Assembly: GCA_017399445.1 (NCBI GenBank)
Contig: JAFQCM010000127.1
Span: forward strand, 1-64,000
Direction of reading: 5' to 3'
DNA: 64,000 bases
Source of the DNA: Lachnospiraceae bacterium
GTDB taxonomy: Bacteria > Bacillota > Clostridia > Lachnospirales > Lachnospiraceae
Made by a program: the position numbers and the translations under genes. The notes beneath the pieces are model-generated. The model searched no databases. It saw only the letters and a program-made list of their open reading frames with translations, and had not been told where the DNA came from. This document shows positions 8,714 through 17,797 of this stretch, one piece after another (the first letter of the stretch is position 1; each line of letters begins with the position of its first letter).

Positions 8714-9094
8714 ATGACAGAGGATAGAAACGTGTATACAATTCATGAAGATGGAAAACTTGGGGCAGTACAGATTGCAGATGAAGTGGTGGCAATCATT
8801 GCAGGGCTTGCGGCTACAGAGGTAGATGGAGTTGCTTCTATGGCAGGAAATGTTACAAATGAACTGGTAAGTAAGCTTGGAATGAAAAATCTTTCCAAAG
8901 GTGTTAAAGTAAATGTAATAGAAGGAAAAGTAAATGTTGCCTTAGCGTTAAATCTTTCTTATGGCTATAGTATACCAGCTACCAGTGTAAAAGTGCAGGA
9001 CAGAGTAAAAACAGCAATTGAGAATATGACAGGTCTTGAGGTTATAGAAGTAAATATTAGAATTGCAGGCGTAGACATGGAAAGTGGAAAGTAA
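8714..9094 (+). CDS. Asp23/Gls24 family envelope stress protein
   Basis: A 126-residue Asp23/Gls24 family member with the core signature VAIIAGLAATEVDGVASMAG and a late VQDRVKTAIENMTGLEV. Family members are abundant cytoplasmic proteins tied to envelope stress or membrane lipid metabolism; the exact role is unsettled. The ATG at 8714 is chosen because GGAGGTAGC stands just before it. A start 10 codons earlier lacks such a site. The position directly before nusB is usual in Clostridia. Confidence 0.93.
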   Translation: MTEDRNVYTIHEDGKLGAVQIADEVVAIIAGLAATEVDGVASMAGNVTNELVSKLGMKNLSKGVKVNVIEGKVNVALALNLSYGYSIPATSVKVQDRVKTAIENMTGLEVIEVNIRIAGVDMESGK

Positions 9095-9192
9095 TCCATT
9101 CATAAAATACAATTAGGAGGGGTTGGCTCAGAACAGGGTTAATCCCTTTCATAAGTTAAAAATCAAGATGGCTTGAGAAACAGGAGGCAGTT

Positions 9193-9603
9193 ATGAAAAG
9201 AAGTGAATTAAGAGAAAATATATTTAAGTTGTTATTTCGTGTGGAATTTAATTCAGAGGAAGACATGAAAGAACAAGTAGGTCTGTATTTTGAGGATATC
9301 CAGGAAGAGGGAGCTAAGACAATTTCTGAGAAAAATCAGAAATACATTGAAGATAAATATAAAGCTATTGTAGAAAAATTAGAAGACATTGACAAAGAAA
9401 TTGAAGAAGTGTCTAATGGATGGCAGATTTCCAGATTGGGAAAAGTGGAACTGACCATTATCCGTCTGGCTCTTTATGAAATTCGTTATGATGAAGATGT
9501 ACCTACCGGAGTTGCTATTAACGAAGCAGTAGAACTGGCAAAGAAATTTGGTGGAGATGAAGCACCGGCATTTATTAACGGTATTTTAGCTAAGATGGTA
9601 TAA
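9193..9603 (+). CDS. nusB: Transcription antitermination factor NusB
   Basis: NusB binds boxA RNA with NusE (S10) in antitermination complexes on rRNA operons. The 136-residue all-helical protein starts with RSELRENIFKLLFRVEF and ends with the conserved GVAINEAVELAKKFGGDEAPAFINGIL. ACAGGAGGCAGTT precedes the ATG. The 98 bases between asp23 and nusB contain no recognisable signal. Confidence 0.96.
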   Translation: MKRSELRENIFKLLFRVEFNSEEDMKEQVGLYFEDIQEEGAKTISEKNQKYIEDKYKAIVEKLEDIDKEIEEVSNGWQISRLGKVELTIIRLALYEIRYDEDVPTGVAINEAVELAKKFGGDEAPAFINGILAKMV

Positions 9604-9626
9604 AACAGACTCAGTGGAGGAATAAC

Positions 9627-10832
9627 ATGGCGAACACCTATACGGTTGCACAGGTAAATTCATACATAAAAAATATGTTTGCACAGGACTTTTTTCTGCA
9701 AAGAGTTTATGTAAAAGGGGAAGTTTCTAATTGTAAATACCATACTTCTGGGCATATTTATTTTACCTTAAAAGACGAAAGCGGTACCCTTTCTTGTGTT
9801 ATGTTCGCAGGAAAGCGGAAGGGACTGAAATTTCGTCTGGCAGAAGGGCAAAAGGTAATTGCAGGTGGTAGTATCGAGATTTTTGAACGTGATGGGAAGT
9901 ACCAGATGTATGCCAGTGAAATTACCTTAGATGGAGCAGGAGAGCTTTATTTAAAATTTGAAGCTTTAAAAAGAGAACTGGCAGAAATGGGCATGTTTGC
10001 AGATGAGTATAAACAGCCTATTTCTGAATATAATAAAACAATCGGTATAGTTACAGCATCTACAGGAGCAGCAGTCAGAGATATTATTCAAATTGCTCAA
10101 AGAAGAAATCCTTTTGTAAATCTGATTCTTTATCCGGCACAGGTTCAAGGTGTGGGAGCAAAAGAAAGCATTGTCAAAGGAATTCAAATGTTGGATGAAT
10201 ATGGAGTAGATGTAATTATTGTAGGAAGGGGAGGCGGCTCCATTGAAGATTTATGGGCATTTAATGAGGAATGTGTTGCCCGGGCAATCTTTGAATGTAG
10301 TACACCAGTTATTTCAGCAGTAGGTCATGAAACAGATATTACCATTGCCGATTATGTGGCAGATTTGCGGGCACCAACACCTTCAGCGGCTGCAGAACTG
10401 GCAGTATTTGAAGTGAGAGATTTTCTGAAAAAGATAGAGGTCTATCAGGAAAGGTTAAGAGATGGATTAAATGCTCAGATAACTTATAAAAAACAGCAGT
10501 ATGAAAATTATCAAGTGCGGCTTCGGCTGCTAAGTCCTGAAAATAAAGTGAAAGAGAAACAAATGATGTTGTTAAATTTAGAACGACGGATGGAAGATGC
10601 TATGAAGTTGTCTATAGAGCATTACAGGCATAGACTTCAGTTATATATTGAAAAACTTCATGGATTGTCACCTGCCGGAAAATTAAATCAAGGGTATGCT
10701 TTTGTGGCAAAAGAAGGAAAAACAGTAAAAAGTATTGCAGATGTAGAAAAACAGGATATGATTACCATTAGTGTAATGGACGGAACCATCCATGCAAAGG
10801 TAGAAGAAACTGAAAAAATCAATCGAAAATAA
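9627..10832 (+). CDS. xseA: Exodeoxyribonuclease VII large subunit
   Basis: XseA is the catalytic subunit of exonuclease VII, which degrades single-stranded DNA from both ends. The 401 residues show the N-terminal OB fold (VKGEVSNCKYHTSGHIYFTL), the nuclease core with GRGGGSIEDLWAFNEE and SAVGHETDITIADYVAD, and a C-terminal coiled coil. A ribosome site TGGAGGAATAAC precedes the ATG. It is followed after 16 bases by the small subunit gene. Confidence 0.97.
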   Translation: MANTYTVAQVNSYIKNMFAQDFFLQRVYVKGEVSNCKYHTSGHIYFTLKDESGTLSCVMFAGKRKGLKFRLAEGQKVIAGGSIEIFERDGKYQMYASEITLDGAGELYLKFEALKRELAEMGMFADEYKQPISEYNKTIGIVTASTGAAVRDIIQIAQRRNPFVNLILYPAQVQGVGAKESIVKGIQMLDEYGVDVIIVGRGGGSIEDLWAFNEECVARAIFECSTPVISAVGHETDITIADYVADLRAPTPSAAAELAVFEVRDFLKKIEVYQERLRDGLNAQITYKKQQYENYQVRLRLLSPENKVKEKQMMLLNLERRMEDAMKLSIEHYRHRLQLYIEKLHGLSPAGKLNQGYAFVAKEGKTVKSIADVEKQDMITISVMDGTIHAKVEETEKINRK

Positions 10833-10848
10833 ATAAGAGTGATAGGAT

Positions 10849-11058
10849 ATGGCAGGAAAAGAAAAAACAATTGAAAGTATATTTGAAGAGTTAGAGGAAA
10901 AAGTAAATAAATTAGAGAGCAGGGATATTACCCTGGAAGAAGCTTTTAAGACGTATACTGAAGGAATGAAACTTTTAAAATCATGTAATGATAAGCTGGA
11001 GAAAGTAGAAAAAAAAGTCATGCTTATGAATGAGGAGGGAAATTTAAGTGAATTTTAA
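10849..11058 (+). CDS. xseB: Exodeoxyribonuclease VII small subunit
   Basis: A 69-residue helical protein with the family signature SIEFEELEEKVNKLES-like N-terminus (here SIFEELEEKVNKLES), followed by LEEAFKTYTEGMKLLKSC. XseB wraps around XseA and is required for the holoenzyme. Its last 11 bases overlap the start of ispA. Confidence 0.95.
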   Translation: MAGKEKTIESIFEELEEKVNKLESRDITLEEAFKTYTEGMKLLKSCNDKLEKVEKKVMLMNEEGNLSEF

Positions 11059-11932
11059 GGAGTCAATGGAAGCAAAAATCCAGACAATTGAAAACATACT
11101 AAATCAATACCTTCCAAAAGAAGAGGGCTTTCAAAAGATTGTAATGGAAGCAATGAATTACAGTGTTTTGGCAGGGGGGAAACGAATCCGCCCTATGCTT
11201 ATGATGGAAACCTATCGATTGTTTGGGGGGAAAGGAAAAGTAATTGAGCCCTTTATGGCAGCCATGGAAATGATTCATACGTATTCTTTAGTACATGATG
11301 ATTTGCCGGCTATGGACAATGATGAATACAGAAGAGGAAGAAAAACAACACATATTGTATACGGTCATGCTATGGGGATTTTAGCAGGAGATGCGCTGTT
11401 AAATTATGCCTTTGAAACAGCTTTACAGGCCTTTGAAATAGAAAACAATGATGGAATTCCAAAAGCTCTTATGATTCTTGCAAAAAAAGCCGGAATTTAT
11501 GGAATGATTGGTGGTCAGGTAGTAGATGTATGTGCAGTAGGAGAAAGTCTTGACAGAGAACGTTTAGATTTTATTTATAAATTGAAAACCGGTGCATTAA
11601 TAGAAGCATCCATGATGATTGGGGCAATTCTTGCCGGAGCCACAGAGGAAGAAGTTGCTAAAGTAGAAAAAGCCGCAGCAGATATTGGTCTTGCTTTTCA
11701 GATTCAAGATGATATTCTGGATGTTACAAGCACAACAGAAATCCTTGGGAAACCGGTATTTAGTGATGAGAAGAATAACAAAACTACATATGTAACCTTT
11801 GAAGGTTTAGAAACAGCGAAAACACATGTTGCAAAAATTTCAAAGGCTGCCATAGAAACTATCAAATCTTTCCAGGGAGAGAATGAATTTCTTATCGAAT
11901 TGGTAAAATACCTGATTCACAGAGAAAAGTAA
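11048..11932 (+). CDS. ispA: Geranylgeranyl/farnesyl diphosphate synthase (polyprenyl synthetase)
   Basis: A 294-residue trans-type prenyltransferase that condenses IPP with allylic diphosphates, feeding polyprenyl lipid synthesis. The first aspartate-rich motif is in VHDDLPAMDND with RRGRKTTH next, and the second is QIQDDILD. The GTG start at 11048 lies inside xseB and is preceded by GAGGAGGG, so the overlap is real. Next to dxs, it makes a small isoprenoid cluster. Product chain length (C15 or C20) cannot be told from sequence alone. Confidence 0.95.
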   Translation: MNFKESMEAKIQTIENILNQYLPKEEGFQKIVMEAMNYSVLAGGKRIRPMLMMETYRLFGGKGKVIEPFMAAMEMIHTYSLVHDDLPAMDNDEYRRGRKTTHIVYGHAMGILAGDALLNYAFETALQAFEIENNDGIPKALMILAKKAGIYGMIGGQVVDVCAVGESLDRERLDFIYKLKTGALIEASMMIGAILAGATEEEVAKVEKAAADIGLAFQIQDDILDVTSTTEILGKPVFSDEKNNKTTYVTFEGLETAKTHVAKISKAAIETIKSFQGENEFLIELVKYLIHREK

Positions 11933-11943
11933 GGAGATATATA

Positions 11944-13809
11944 ATGCTCTTAGATAAAATTAATCAGCCAAATGATATAAAAAAACTGGATAAGGAAGAA
12001 TTAAAGGGATTAGCAGAAGAAATTAGAGAGTTCCTTATTGATAAAATAAGTACTACGGGGGGACACTTGGCGTCTAACCTGGGTGTAGTGGAACTAACTA
12101 TGGCACTGCACTTAGTACTAAATTTGCCGGAAGATAAAATTGTATGGGATGTAGGTCATCAGGCTTATACCCATAAAATTTTAACAGGACGTCAGGAAGG
12201 ATTTGATGTTCTGCGTAAATATGGTGGTATGAGTGGATTCCCAAAAAGAAAGGAAAGCAACTGTGACTGCTTTGATACAGGGCATAGTTCCACTTCTATT
12301 TCAGCTGCCTTAGGTTATGTTCAGGCAAGAGAGATTGCAAAAGAGAATTACACAGTAGTAGCAGTCATTGGAGACGGAGCATTAACTGGTGGAATGGCAT
12401 ATGAAGCATTAAATAATGCCTCACATTTAAAGAGCAATTTTATCATAATTTTAAATGACAATAATATGTCAATTTCTGAAAATGTAGGTGGAATGTCTTC
12501 CTATCTTGGAAATTTAAGAACAGCAGAGTCCTATAATGGAATCAAAGAAAGCATCACGAATACCATTGGAAAAAATCCGGTTTATGGGGATAAGGTAATG
12601 AAAAATCTTATCAAAATTAAAAGTGGTATTAAACAGCTTTTTATTCCAGGAATGTTTTTTGAAGATATGGGAATTAAGTATTTAGGACCAGTAGAAGGTC
12701 ATAATATGGAAAAATTAGTAAAAGCATTAAAAGAAGCCAAGAAAGTAAAAGGACCAGTTTTGGTTCATGTAATGACAAATAAAGGACAGGGGTATGCACC
12801 AGCAGAACGACATCCTTCCAGATTTCATGGAACAGAGCCTTTTGATATAGAAACTGGACTTCCATTGGCAAGAAAAAAGAAACCAAGTTACACTAATGTA
12901 TTTTCTACAGTAATGGTAAAATTAGGTGCCAGAAATGAAAGAATCGTAGCTATTACAGCGGCTATGCCTGATGGAACCGGATTAAAACGTTTTCGTAATA
13001 TGTATAAAGAACGTTTTTTTGATGTAGGAATTGCAGAAGAACATGCAGTTACTTTTGCTGCAGGATTGGCAGCGGGAGGTATGCGACCGATAGTGGCAAT
13101 TTATTCTTCCTTTTTGCAAAGAGCCTATGACCAGATTATCCATGATGTGTGTATACAGAATCTTCCTGTGGTTTTTGCCATAGACAGAGCAGGATTGGTT
13201 GGAAGTGATGGAGAAACCCATCAGGGGATTTTTGATATTTCTTTCCTTTCCGGAATACCAAATATGCATATTATGGCACCAAAAAATAAATGGGAACTGT
13301 CAGATATGATGAAATTTGCAGTGGCATTTCAGTCACCTATTGCTATTCGTTATCCAAGAGGTGAGGCGTATGATGAGTTTAAAGAATATCGTACACCGGT
13401 GGTATTGGGAAAAAGTGAAACTTTATACGACGAAGATGAGATTGCCTTATTTGCTTTTGGAAGTATGGTAAAAATTGCAAAAGAAGTAAGAGATGAGTTA
13501 AAGAATATTGGATATAACTGTAGTCTGATTAATGCACGTTTTGCAAAGCCTTTTGATGAAGAACGGATTAGGGAACTGGCAGAAGATCACAAAGTAATTG
13601 TAACTTTAGAAGAAGGAGTAAAAAGTGGTGGTCTTGGAGAACATGTAGCAAATTTTGTGTCAGAAAAGAATCTGGATGTGAAAGTGGAAATTATTGCTAT
13701 TCCAGATGAGTATGTAGAACATGGAAATGTAGACATTTTGAAAAAAGAAGTTGGTATGGATAAGGAATCCATTGTAAACCGGATTGTTTCAGCCTATGTA
13801 GGACTGTAA
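11944..13809 (+). CDS. dxs: 1-deoxy-D-xylulose-5-phosphate synthase
   Basis: Dxs joins pyruvate and glyceraldehyde 3-phosphate in the first step of the MEP isoprenoid pathway, using thiamine diphosphate. The 621-residue length is usual. Visible motifs are the thiamine site GDGALTGGMAYEALNNA, the N-terminal GGHLASNLGVVELT, and the transketolase middle domain (DVGIAEEHAVTFAAGLA, DRAGLVGSDGETHQG). AAGGAGATATATA precedes the ATG, 11 bases after ispA. Confidence 0.97.
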   Translation: MLLDKINQPNDIKKLDKEELKGLAEEIREFLIDKISTTGGHLASNLGVVELTMALHLVLNLPEDKIVWDVGHQAYTHKILTGRQEGFDVLRKYGGMSGFPKRKESNCDCFDTGHSSTSISAALGYVQAREIAKENYTVVAVIGDGALTGGMAYEALNNASHLKSNFIIILNDNNMSISENVGGMSSYLGNLRTAESYNGIKESITNTIGKNPVYGDKVMKNLIKIKSGIKQLFIPGMFFEDMGIKYLGPVEGHNMEKLVKALKEAKKVKGPVLVHVMTNKGQGYAPAERHPSRFHGTEPFDIETGLPLARKKKPSYTNVFSTVMVKLGARNERIVAITAAMPDGTGLKRFRNMYKERFFDVGIAEEHAVTFAAGLAAGGMRPIVAIYSSFLQRAYDQIIHDVCIQNLPVVFAIDRAGLVGSDGETHQGIFDISFLSGIPNMHIMAPKNKWELSDMMKFAVAFQSPIAIRYPRGEAYDEFKEYRTPVVLGKSETLYDEDEIALFAFGSMVKIAKEVRDELKNIGYNCSLINARFAKPFDEERIRELAEDHKVIVTLEEGVKSGGLGEHVANFVSEKNLDVKVEIIAIPDEYVEHGNVDILKKEVGMDKESIVNRIVSAYVGL

Positions 13810-13833
13810 CCAATGTAAGATAGGAAATTGAGT

Positions 13834-14643
13834 ATGAAAGAAAGATTAGATGTATTACTGGTAAAAAGAAATCTTGTAGAGTCCAGAGAAAAGGCAAAAG
13901 CCATTATTATGTCTGGAAATGTATTTGTAAATGGACAAAGAGAGGACAAGGCAGGAACAACTTTTGATGTAGAAAAGAACCATGTGGAGATTGAAATTAA
14001 AGGAAATACTTTGAAATATGTAAGTCGTGGTGGATTGAAACTGGAAAAAGCCATGAACAATTTTGATGTAACAGTAGAAAATAAGGTTTGTATGGACATT
14101 GGAGCTTCTACTGGTGGTTTTACAGACTGTATGCTGCAAAATGGAGCAGTAAAAGTGTTTGCAGTGGATGTAGGACATGGTCAGCTTGCATGGAAACTTC
14201 GTCAGGATGAACGGGTTGTCTGCATGGAAAAAACAAATATCCGATATGTAACCACAGAAGACATTGGAGAATTATTGGATTTTGCTTCTGTAGATGTATC
14301 TTTTATTTCCCTTACCAAAGTGCTGATTCCGGCATATAATATGCTCCGGGAAGGGGGCGAAATGGTTTGCCTTATTAAACCTCAGTTTGAAGCAGGTAAA
14401 GAAAAAGTAGGGAAAAAGGGCGTAGTCAGAGAGAAATCCGTACATAGAGAAGTAATTGAAATGGTGATACAGTTTGTACTTGCTAATGGATTTAATGTGC
14501 TGAATTTGGACTATTCCCCTGTAAAAGGTCCGGAGGGAAATATTGAATATCTTCTTCATATTCGTAAAGAAACACCGGCGGAATATGATATGGGAAATGT
14601 GGCAGTGGTAGTAGATGCAGCACATCAAGAACTTGATAAGTAA
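13834..14643 (+). CDS. tlyA: TlyA family 23S/16S rRNA 2'-O-methyltransferase
   Basis: TlyA-type proteins join an N-terminal S4 RNA-binding domain (residues 2-65, RLDVLLVKRNLVESREKAK) to an FtsJ-like Rossmann methyltransferase (DIGASTGGFTDCML, then VDVSFISL and LIKPQFEAGK). They methylate ribosomal RNA riboses; some relatives are called hemolysins without good reason. The ATG at 13834 is preferred over an in-frame TTG two codons earlier because AGGAAA is better spaced to it. The position between dxs and nadK is usual. Confidence 0.92.
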   Translation: MKERLDVLLVKRNLVESREKAKAIIMSGNVFVNGQREDKAGTTFDVEKNHVEIEIKGNTLKYVSRGGLKLEKAMNNFDVTVENKVCMDIGASTGGFTDCMLQNGAVKVFAVDVGHGQLAWKLRQDERVVCMEKTNIRYVTTEDIGELLDFASVDVSFISLTKVLIPAYNMLREGGEMVCLIKPQFEAGKEKVGKKGVVREKSVHREVIEMVIQFVLANGFNVLNLDYSPVKGPEGNIEYLLHIRKETPAEYDMGNVAVVVDAAHQELDK

Positions 14644-14687
14644 AAGAATAACTATGCTGTGTAGCAGGTTATAAATGGAGAAAACAG

Positions 14688-15521
14688 ATGGATAAGTTCT
14701 ATATTATAGCAAATGCGCAGAAAGATAAAAATTTTCGGGTAACAGAAGAAATAGAAACCTACCTAATGCAAAGAGGAAAATCTGTAAAAACAGAAACTTC
14801 AGAAATTATTCGAGGAGAAGATATACCAAAGGATACAGAGTGTGTTTTGGTACTAGGTGGCGATGGTACATTAATCAGGGCAGCCCATGAAGTACTTCCT
14901 ACCAAAATTCCAATGCTTGGAGTGAATTTAGGAACTTTAGGGTATTTAGCAGAAGTGGAAACAGCTCATTTAGCATGTGCTTTGGATAAGTTAATACAAG
15001 ATGAATATACCATAGAGGAACGAATGATGTTAAAAGGTACTACACCACCTCATTCTAAATCAGCACTAGAAAGTCTGGCATTGAATGATGTGGTAATTAC
15101 CAGATCTGGGCCTCTTCGTATTGTAAATTATAAGATTTATGTAAATGGAAAGTATCTTCATTCTTATAAAGCAGATGGCATTATTGTGGCAACTCCTACC
15201 GGATCCACAGGGTATAACCTTTCAGCAGGGGGGCCTATTGTAAAACCGTCTGCATCTTCCATTGTGATTACACCAATCTGCCCTCATACTTTAAATACCA
15301 GAAGTATTGTGTTGGATGGAACAGATCATGTAATGGTGGAAATTGGACCAGGAAGAGACTGTGATAATGAAAAAGCAGATGTGTTCTTTGATGGTGACAG
15401 TGCATTTTCTTTAAATTTAAATGAGAAAGTTCATATCTGCAAGGCAGAAACTTCTGTAAAAATAATAAAACTAAGCGATTTGAATTTTTTAGAAGTACTT
15501 CGAAGGAAGCTTGGAGAATAA
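14688..15521 (+). CDS. nadK: NAD kinase
   Basis: NadK phosphorylates NAD to NADP. The 277-residue protein has the nucleotide motif LGGDGTLIRAA (around residue 56), GVNLGTLGYLAE, the NE/D-type segment LALNDVVITRS and TPTGSTGYNLSAGGPIV. GGAGAAAACAG precedes the ATG. It sits between tlyA and argR in the same direction and is likely cotranscribed. Confidence 0.96.
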   Translation: MDKFYIIANAQKDKNFRVTEEIETYLMQRGKSVKTETSEIIRGEDIPKDTECVLVLGGDGTLIRAAHEVLPTKIPMLGVNLGTLGYLAEVETAHLACALDKLIQDEYTIEERMMLKGTTPPHSKSALESLALNDVVITRSGPLRIVNYKIYVNGKYLHSYKADGIIVATPTGSTGYNLSAGGPIVKPSASSIVITPICPHTLNTRSIVLDGTDHVMVEIGPGRDCDNEKADVFFDGDSAFSLNLNEKVHICKAETSVKIIKLSDLNFLEVLRRKLGE

Positions 15522-15556
15522 ATATAACTGCCAGATAAAAATAAAGAGGTGAAAGA

Positions 15557-16006
15557 GTGAAAAGCGACAGACACGCAAAGATAGTAGAATTAATAGGGAA
15601 ATTTGATATTGAAACCCAGGAGGAACTGGCAGAAAAGCTAAATCATGCAGGATTTAATGTAACTCAGGCTACGGTTTCTAGGGATATCCGGGAATTGAAA
15701 CTTACCAAGGTAGCCACAGAAGGGAAAAAACAAAAATATGCTCTTCTTCAAAATAGTGAAGGAATGGGCGATAAATATATGAGAGTGTTAAAAGATGGCT
15801 TTGTTTCCATGGATATGGCACAAAATATTTTAGTAATAAAAACGGTATCAGGGATGGCAATGGCAGTGGCGGCATCCTTAGATGCTTTAAAATGGCATGA
15901 AGTAGTAGGATGTATTGCAGGAGACGATACCATTATGTGTGCCATTCGCAGCGTAGAAGAAACAAAAACAGTCATGGAAAAAGTCCGCAAGATTGTGATG
16001 AATTAA
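15557..16006 (+). CDS. argR: Arginine repressor
   Basis: ArgR represses arginine biosynthesis when arginine is bound. The 149-residue protein has the N-terminal winged helix (ETQEELAEKLNHAGFNVTQATVSRDIRELKL) and the C-terminal arginine-binding trimerisation domain ending in GDDTIMCAIRS. A GTG start follows AAAGAGGTGAAAGA. Operators that fit ArgR are seen over the argG and argC promoters at 48088-48101 and 48573-48606. Placement between nadK and recN is common in Firmicutes. Confidence 0.96.
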   Translation: MKSDRHAKIVELIGKFDIETQEELAEKLNHAGFNVTQATVSRDIRELKLTKVATEGKKQKYALLQNSEGMGDKYMRVLKDGFVSMDMAQNILVIKTVSGMAMAVAASLDALKWHEVVGCIAGDDTIMCAIRSVEETKTVMEKVRKIVMN

Positions 16007-16051
16007 CCTGTACTGCAATAAACCTGAGAGAAAGATTGCAAGGAGGTCTAT

Positions 16052-17740
16052 ATGTTACTAAATCTTAATGTGAAAAATTTGGCCCTAATTGACCAGGCAG
16101 AGGTGACTTTTGGAGATGGACTTAACATCTTAACCGGAGAAACCGGGGCAGGTAAGTCCATGCTTTTGGGGTCTCTTCAGCTAGCTTTTGGGGGAAAACT
16201 GGAAAAATCAGCATTAAAAGATGAAACAAAAGAAGTTTTTGTGGAGGCAGTGTTTCAAATTGAAAACAAACATCAAACAAAACTTCTAGAAGAAATGGAA
16301 ATCTTCCCAGAAGAAGGACAAGTGATTTTGTCCCGAAAATTTGCCAATGGAAGATGGATGAATAAGATTAATGGGGAAAGTGTAACAGTAAAACAGCTGC
16401 AAAAAGTTTCCGAAAGTCTGATTGATATTTATGGTCAGCATCAGCAACAGATTTTATTAAATAAGCATAAACATTTAGAATTGTTAGATGAATATGCTCA
16501 CAAGGAATTAAAAGAAGAAAAAGAAAAGCTTTTCGAGAGTTTTGGAAAATATACCAAACTAAAAAAAGAACTAGAAGAAGCTTTATCAGATGAAGAAAAA
16601 CGGTTAAGAGAAATTTCTTTTATGGAATTTGAAGTAAATGAAATTGAAGAGGCAAATCTTGTGATAGGTGAAGATGAAGGCCTGGAAAAGTTATATCGCA
16701 AAATGAATAATGCCAGAAAAATTACAGAAACTGTAGACAGAGTATATCAAATCAGTGGATACAGTGAAAATCAGTCAGCAGGAGAACAGATTGGCTATGC
16801 ATTAAAGCTGATGGATGGCGTTTCTGGCATGGATGAAGAATTAAATGATAAACGGAACCAGTTGGCAGAAATTGATGCATTGTTAAATGATTTTAACAGA
16901 GATTTAGCACAATATATGGAAACATTGGAATTTAGCGAAGAAGAGTTTTCAAAAACAGAAGAGCGTTTAGACTTGCTAAATAAGTTAAAATCTAAATATG
17001 GAAAAACAATAGAAGATATACTGGCATATAAAGCAGAAAAGCAGAAAGAACTGGAAAAGTACGGCGATTACCACATGTATGTGAATGAATTAAATCAAAA
17101 TTTGGAAACAGAGGAAAAGCAGGTAAAAGAGCTTTCTGTGAAAATTAGTGAAATTCGTAAAAAGTCCGCCGAAGTTCTTTGTAAAAAGGTGAGAAAACAT
17201 TTAGAAGACTTAAATTTTTTAAATACAGAATTTACCATGGAATTCAATGAACTTTCTCATTATTCTGCAAATGGAACGGATGAAGTCCAGTTTATGATTG
17301 CTACCAATTTAAATGAACCGTTAAGACCATTACAGACCACAGCTTCCGGTGGTGAATTATCTAGAATTATGCTGGCAGTGAAAACTGTGTTGGCAGATAA
17401 TGATAATATAGATACTTTGATTTTTGATGAAATTGATACGGGAATTAGTGGAAGAACCGCTCAAAAGGTTTCTGAAAAAATGGAATTAATTTCTAAAAAT
17501 CATCAATTAATTTGTATTACTCATCTTCCGCAGATTGCAGCTATGGCAGATAAGCATTATGTAATTGAAAAGGAAGTAGAAGAAAACAGAACAATTACAA
17601 AGGTTAGGGAACTGAAAAAAGAAGAAGAAGTATCAGAATTGGCACGTATGCTTGGTGGTGTTTCTATTACAGAAACCACTTTGGAAAGTGCAAGAGAAAT
17701 GAAAGAATTGGCAAATAGTACAAAATATAACGGGTGTTAA
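16052..17740 (+). CDS. recN: DNA repair protein RecN
   Basis: RecN is an SMC-like ATPase acting early in double-strand break repair. The 562 residues show Walker A GETGAGKS (residues 29-36), long coiled-coil arms in the middle, the ABC signature TASGGELSRIMLAVK and Walker B LIFDEIDTGISG. GCAAGGAGGTCTAT precedes the ATG. A strong hairpin starts 6 bases after its stop. Confidence 0.97.
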   Translation: MLLNLNVKNLALIDQAEVTFGDGLNILTGETGAGKSMLLGSLQLAFGGKLEKSALKDETKEVFVEAVFQIENKHQTKLLEEMEIFPEEGQVILSRKFANGRWMNKINGESVTVKQLQKVSESLIDIYGQHQQQILLNKHKHLELLDEYAHKELKEEKEKLFESFGKYTKLKKELEEALSDEEKRLREISFMEFEVNEIEEANLVIGEDEGLEKLYRKMNNARKITETVDRVYQISGYSENQSAGEQIGYALKLMDGVSGMDEELNDKRNQLAEIDALLNDFNRDLAQYMETLEFSEEEFSKTEERLDLLNKLKSKYGKTIEDILAYKAEKQKELEKYGDYHMYVNELNQNLETEEKQVKELSVKISEIRKKSAEVLCKKVRKHLEDLNFLNTEFTMEFNELSHYSANGTDEVQFMIATNLNEPLRPLQTTASGGELSRIMLAVKTVLADNDNIDTLIFDEIDTGISGRTAQKVSEKMELISKNHQLICITHLPQIAAMADKHYVIEKEVEENRTITKVRELKKEEEVSELARMLGGVSITETTLESAREMKELANSTKYNGC

Positions 17741-17746
17741 ATAAAG

Positions 17747-17797
17747 CCTCCTTCATATACTAAGAAAAGTAATATAGTATGTGAAGGAGGAATTTTT
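17747..17797 (+). terminator. recN terminator hairpin that contains the spoIVB ribosome site
   Basis: Bases 17747-17762 (CCTCCTTCATATACTA) pair with 17775-17790 (TAGTATGTGAAGGAGG), 16 pairs with a single G-U, a 12-base loop, then AATTTTT. The shape fits an intrinsic terminator for recN. The right arm ends in AAGGAGG, which is also the ribosome site of spoIVB seven bases before its ATG. Confidence 0.75.

Noticed and set aside
9095-9192. Possible leader RNA between asp23 and nusB
   Set aside because: AGGAGGGG at 9115 is not followed by a start codon, and no stable hairpin or known motif was found.
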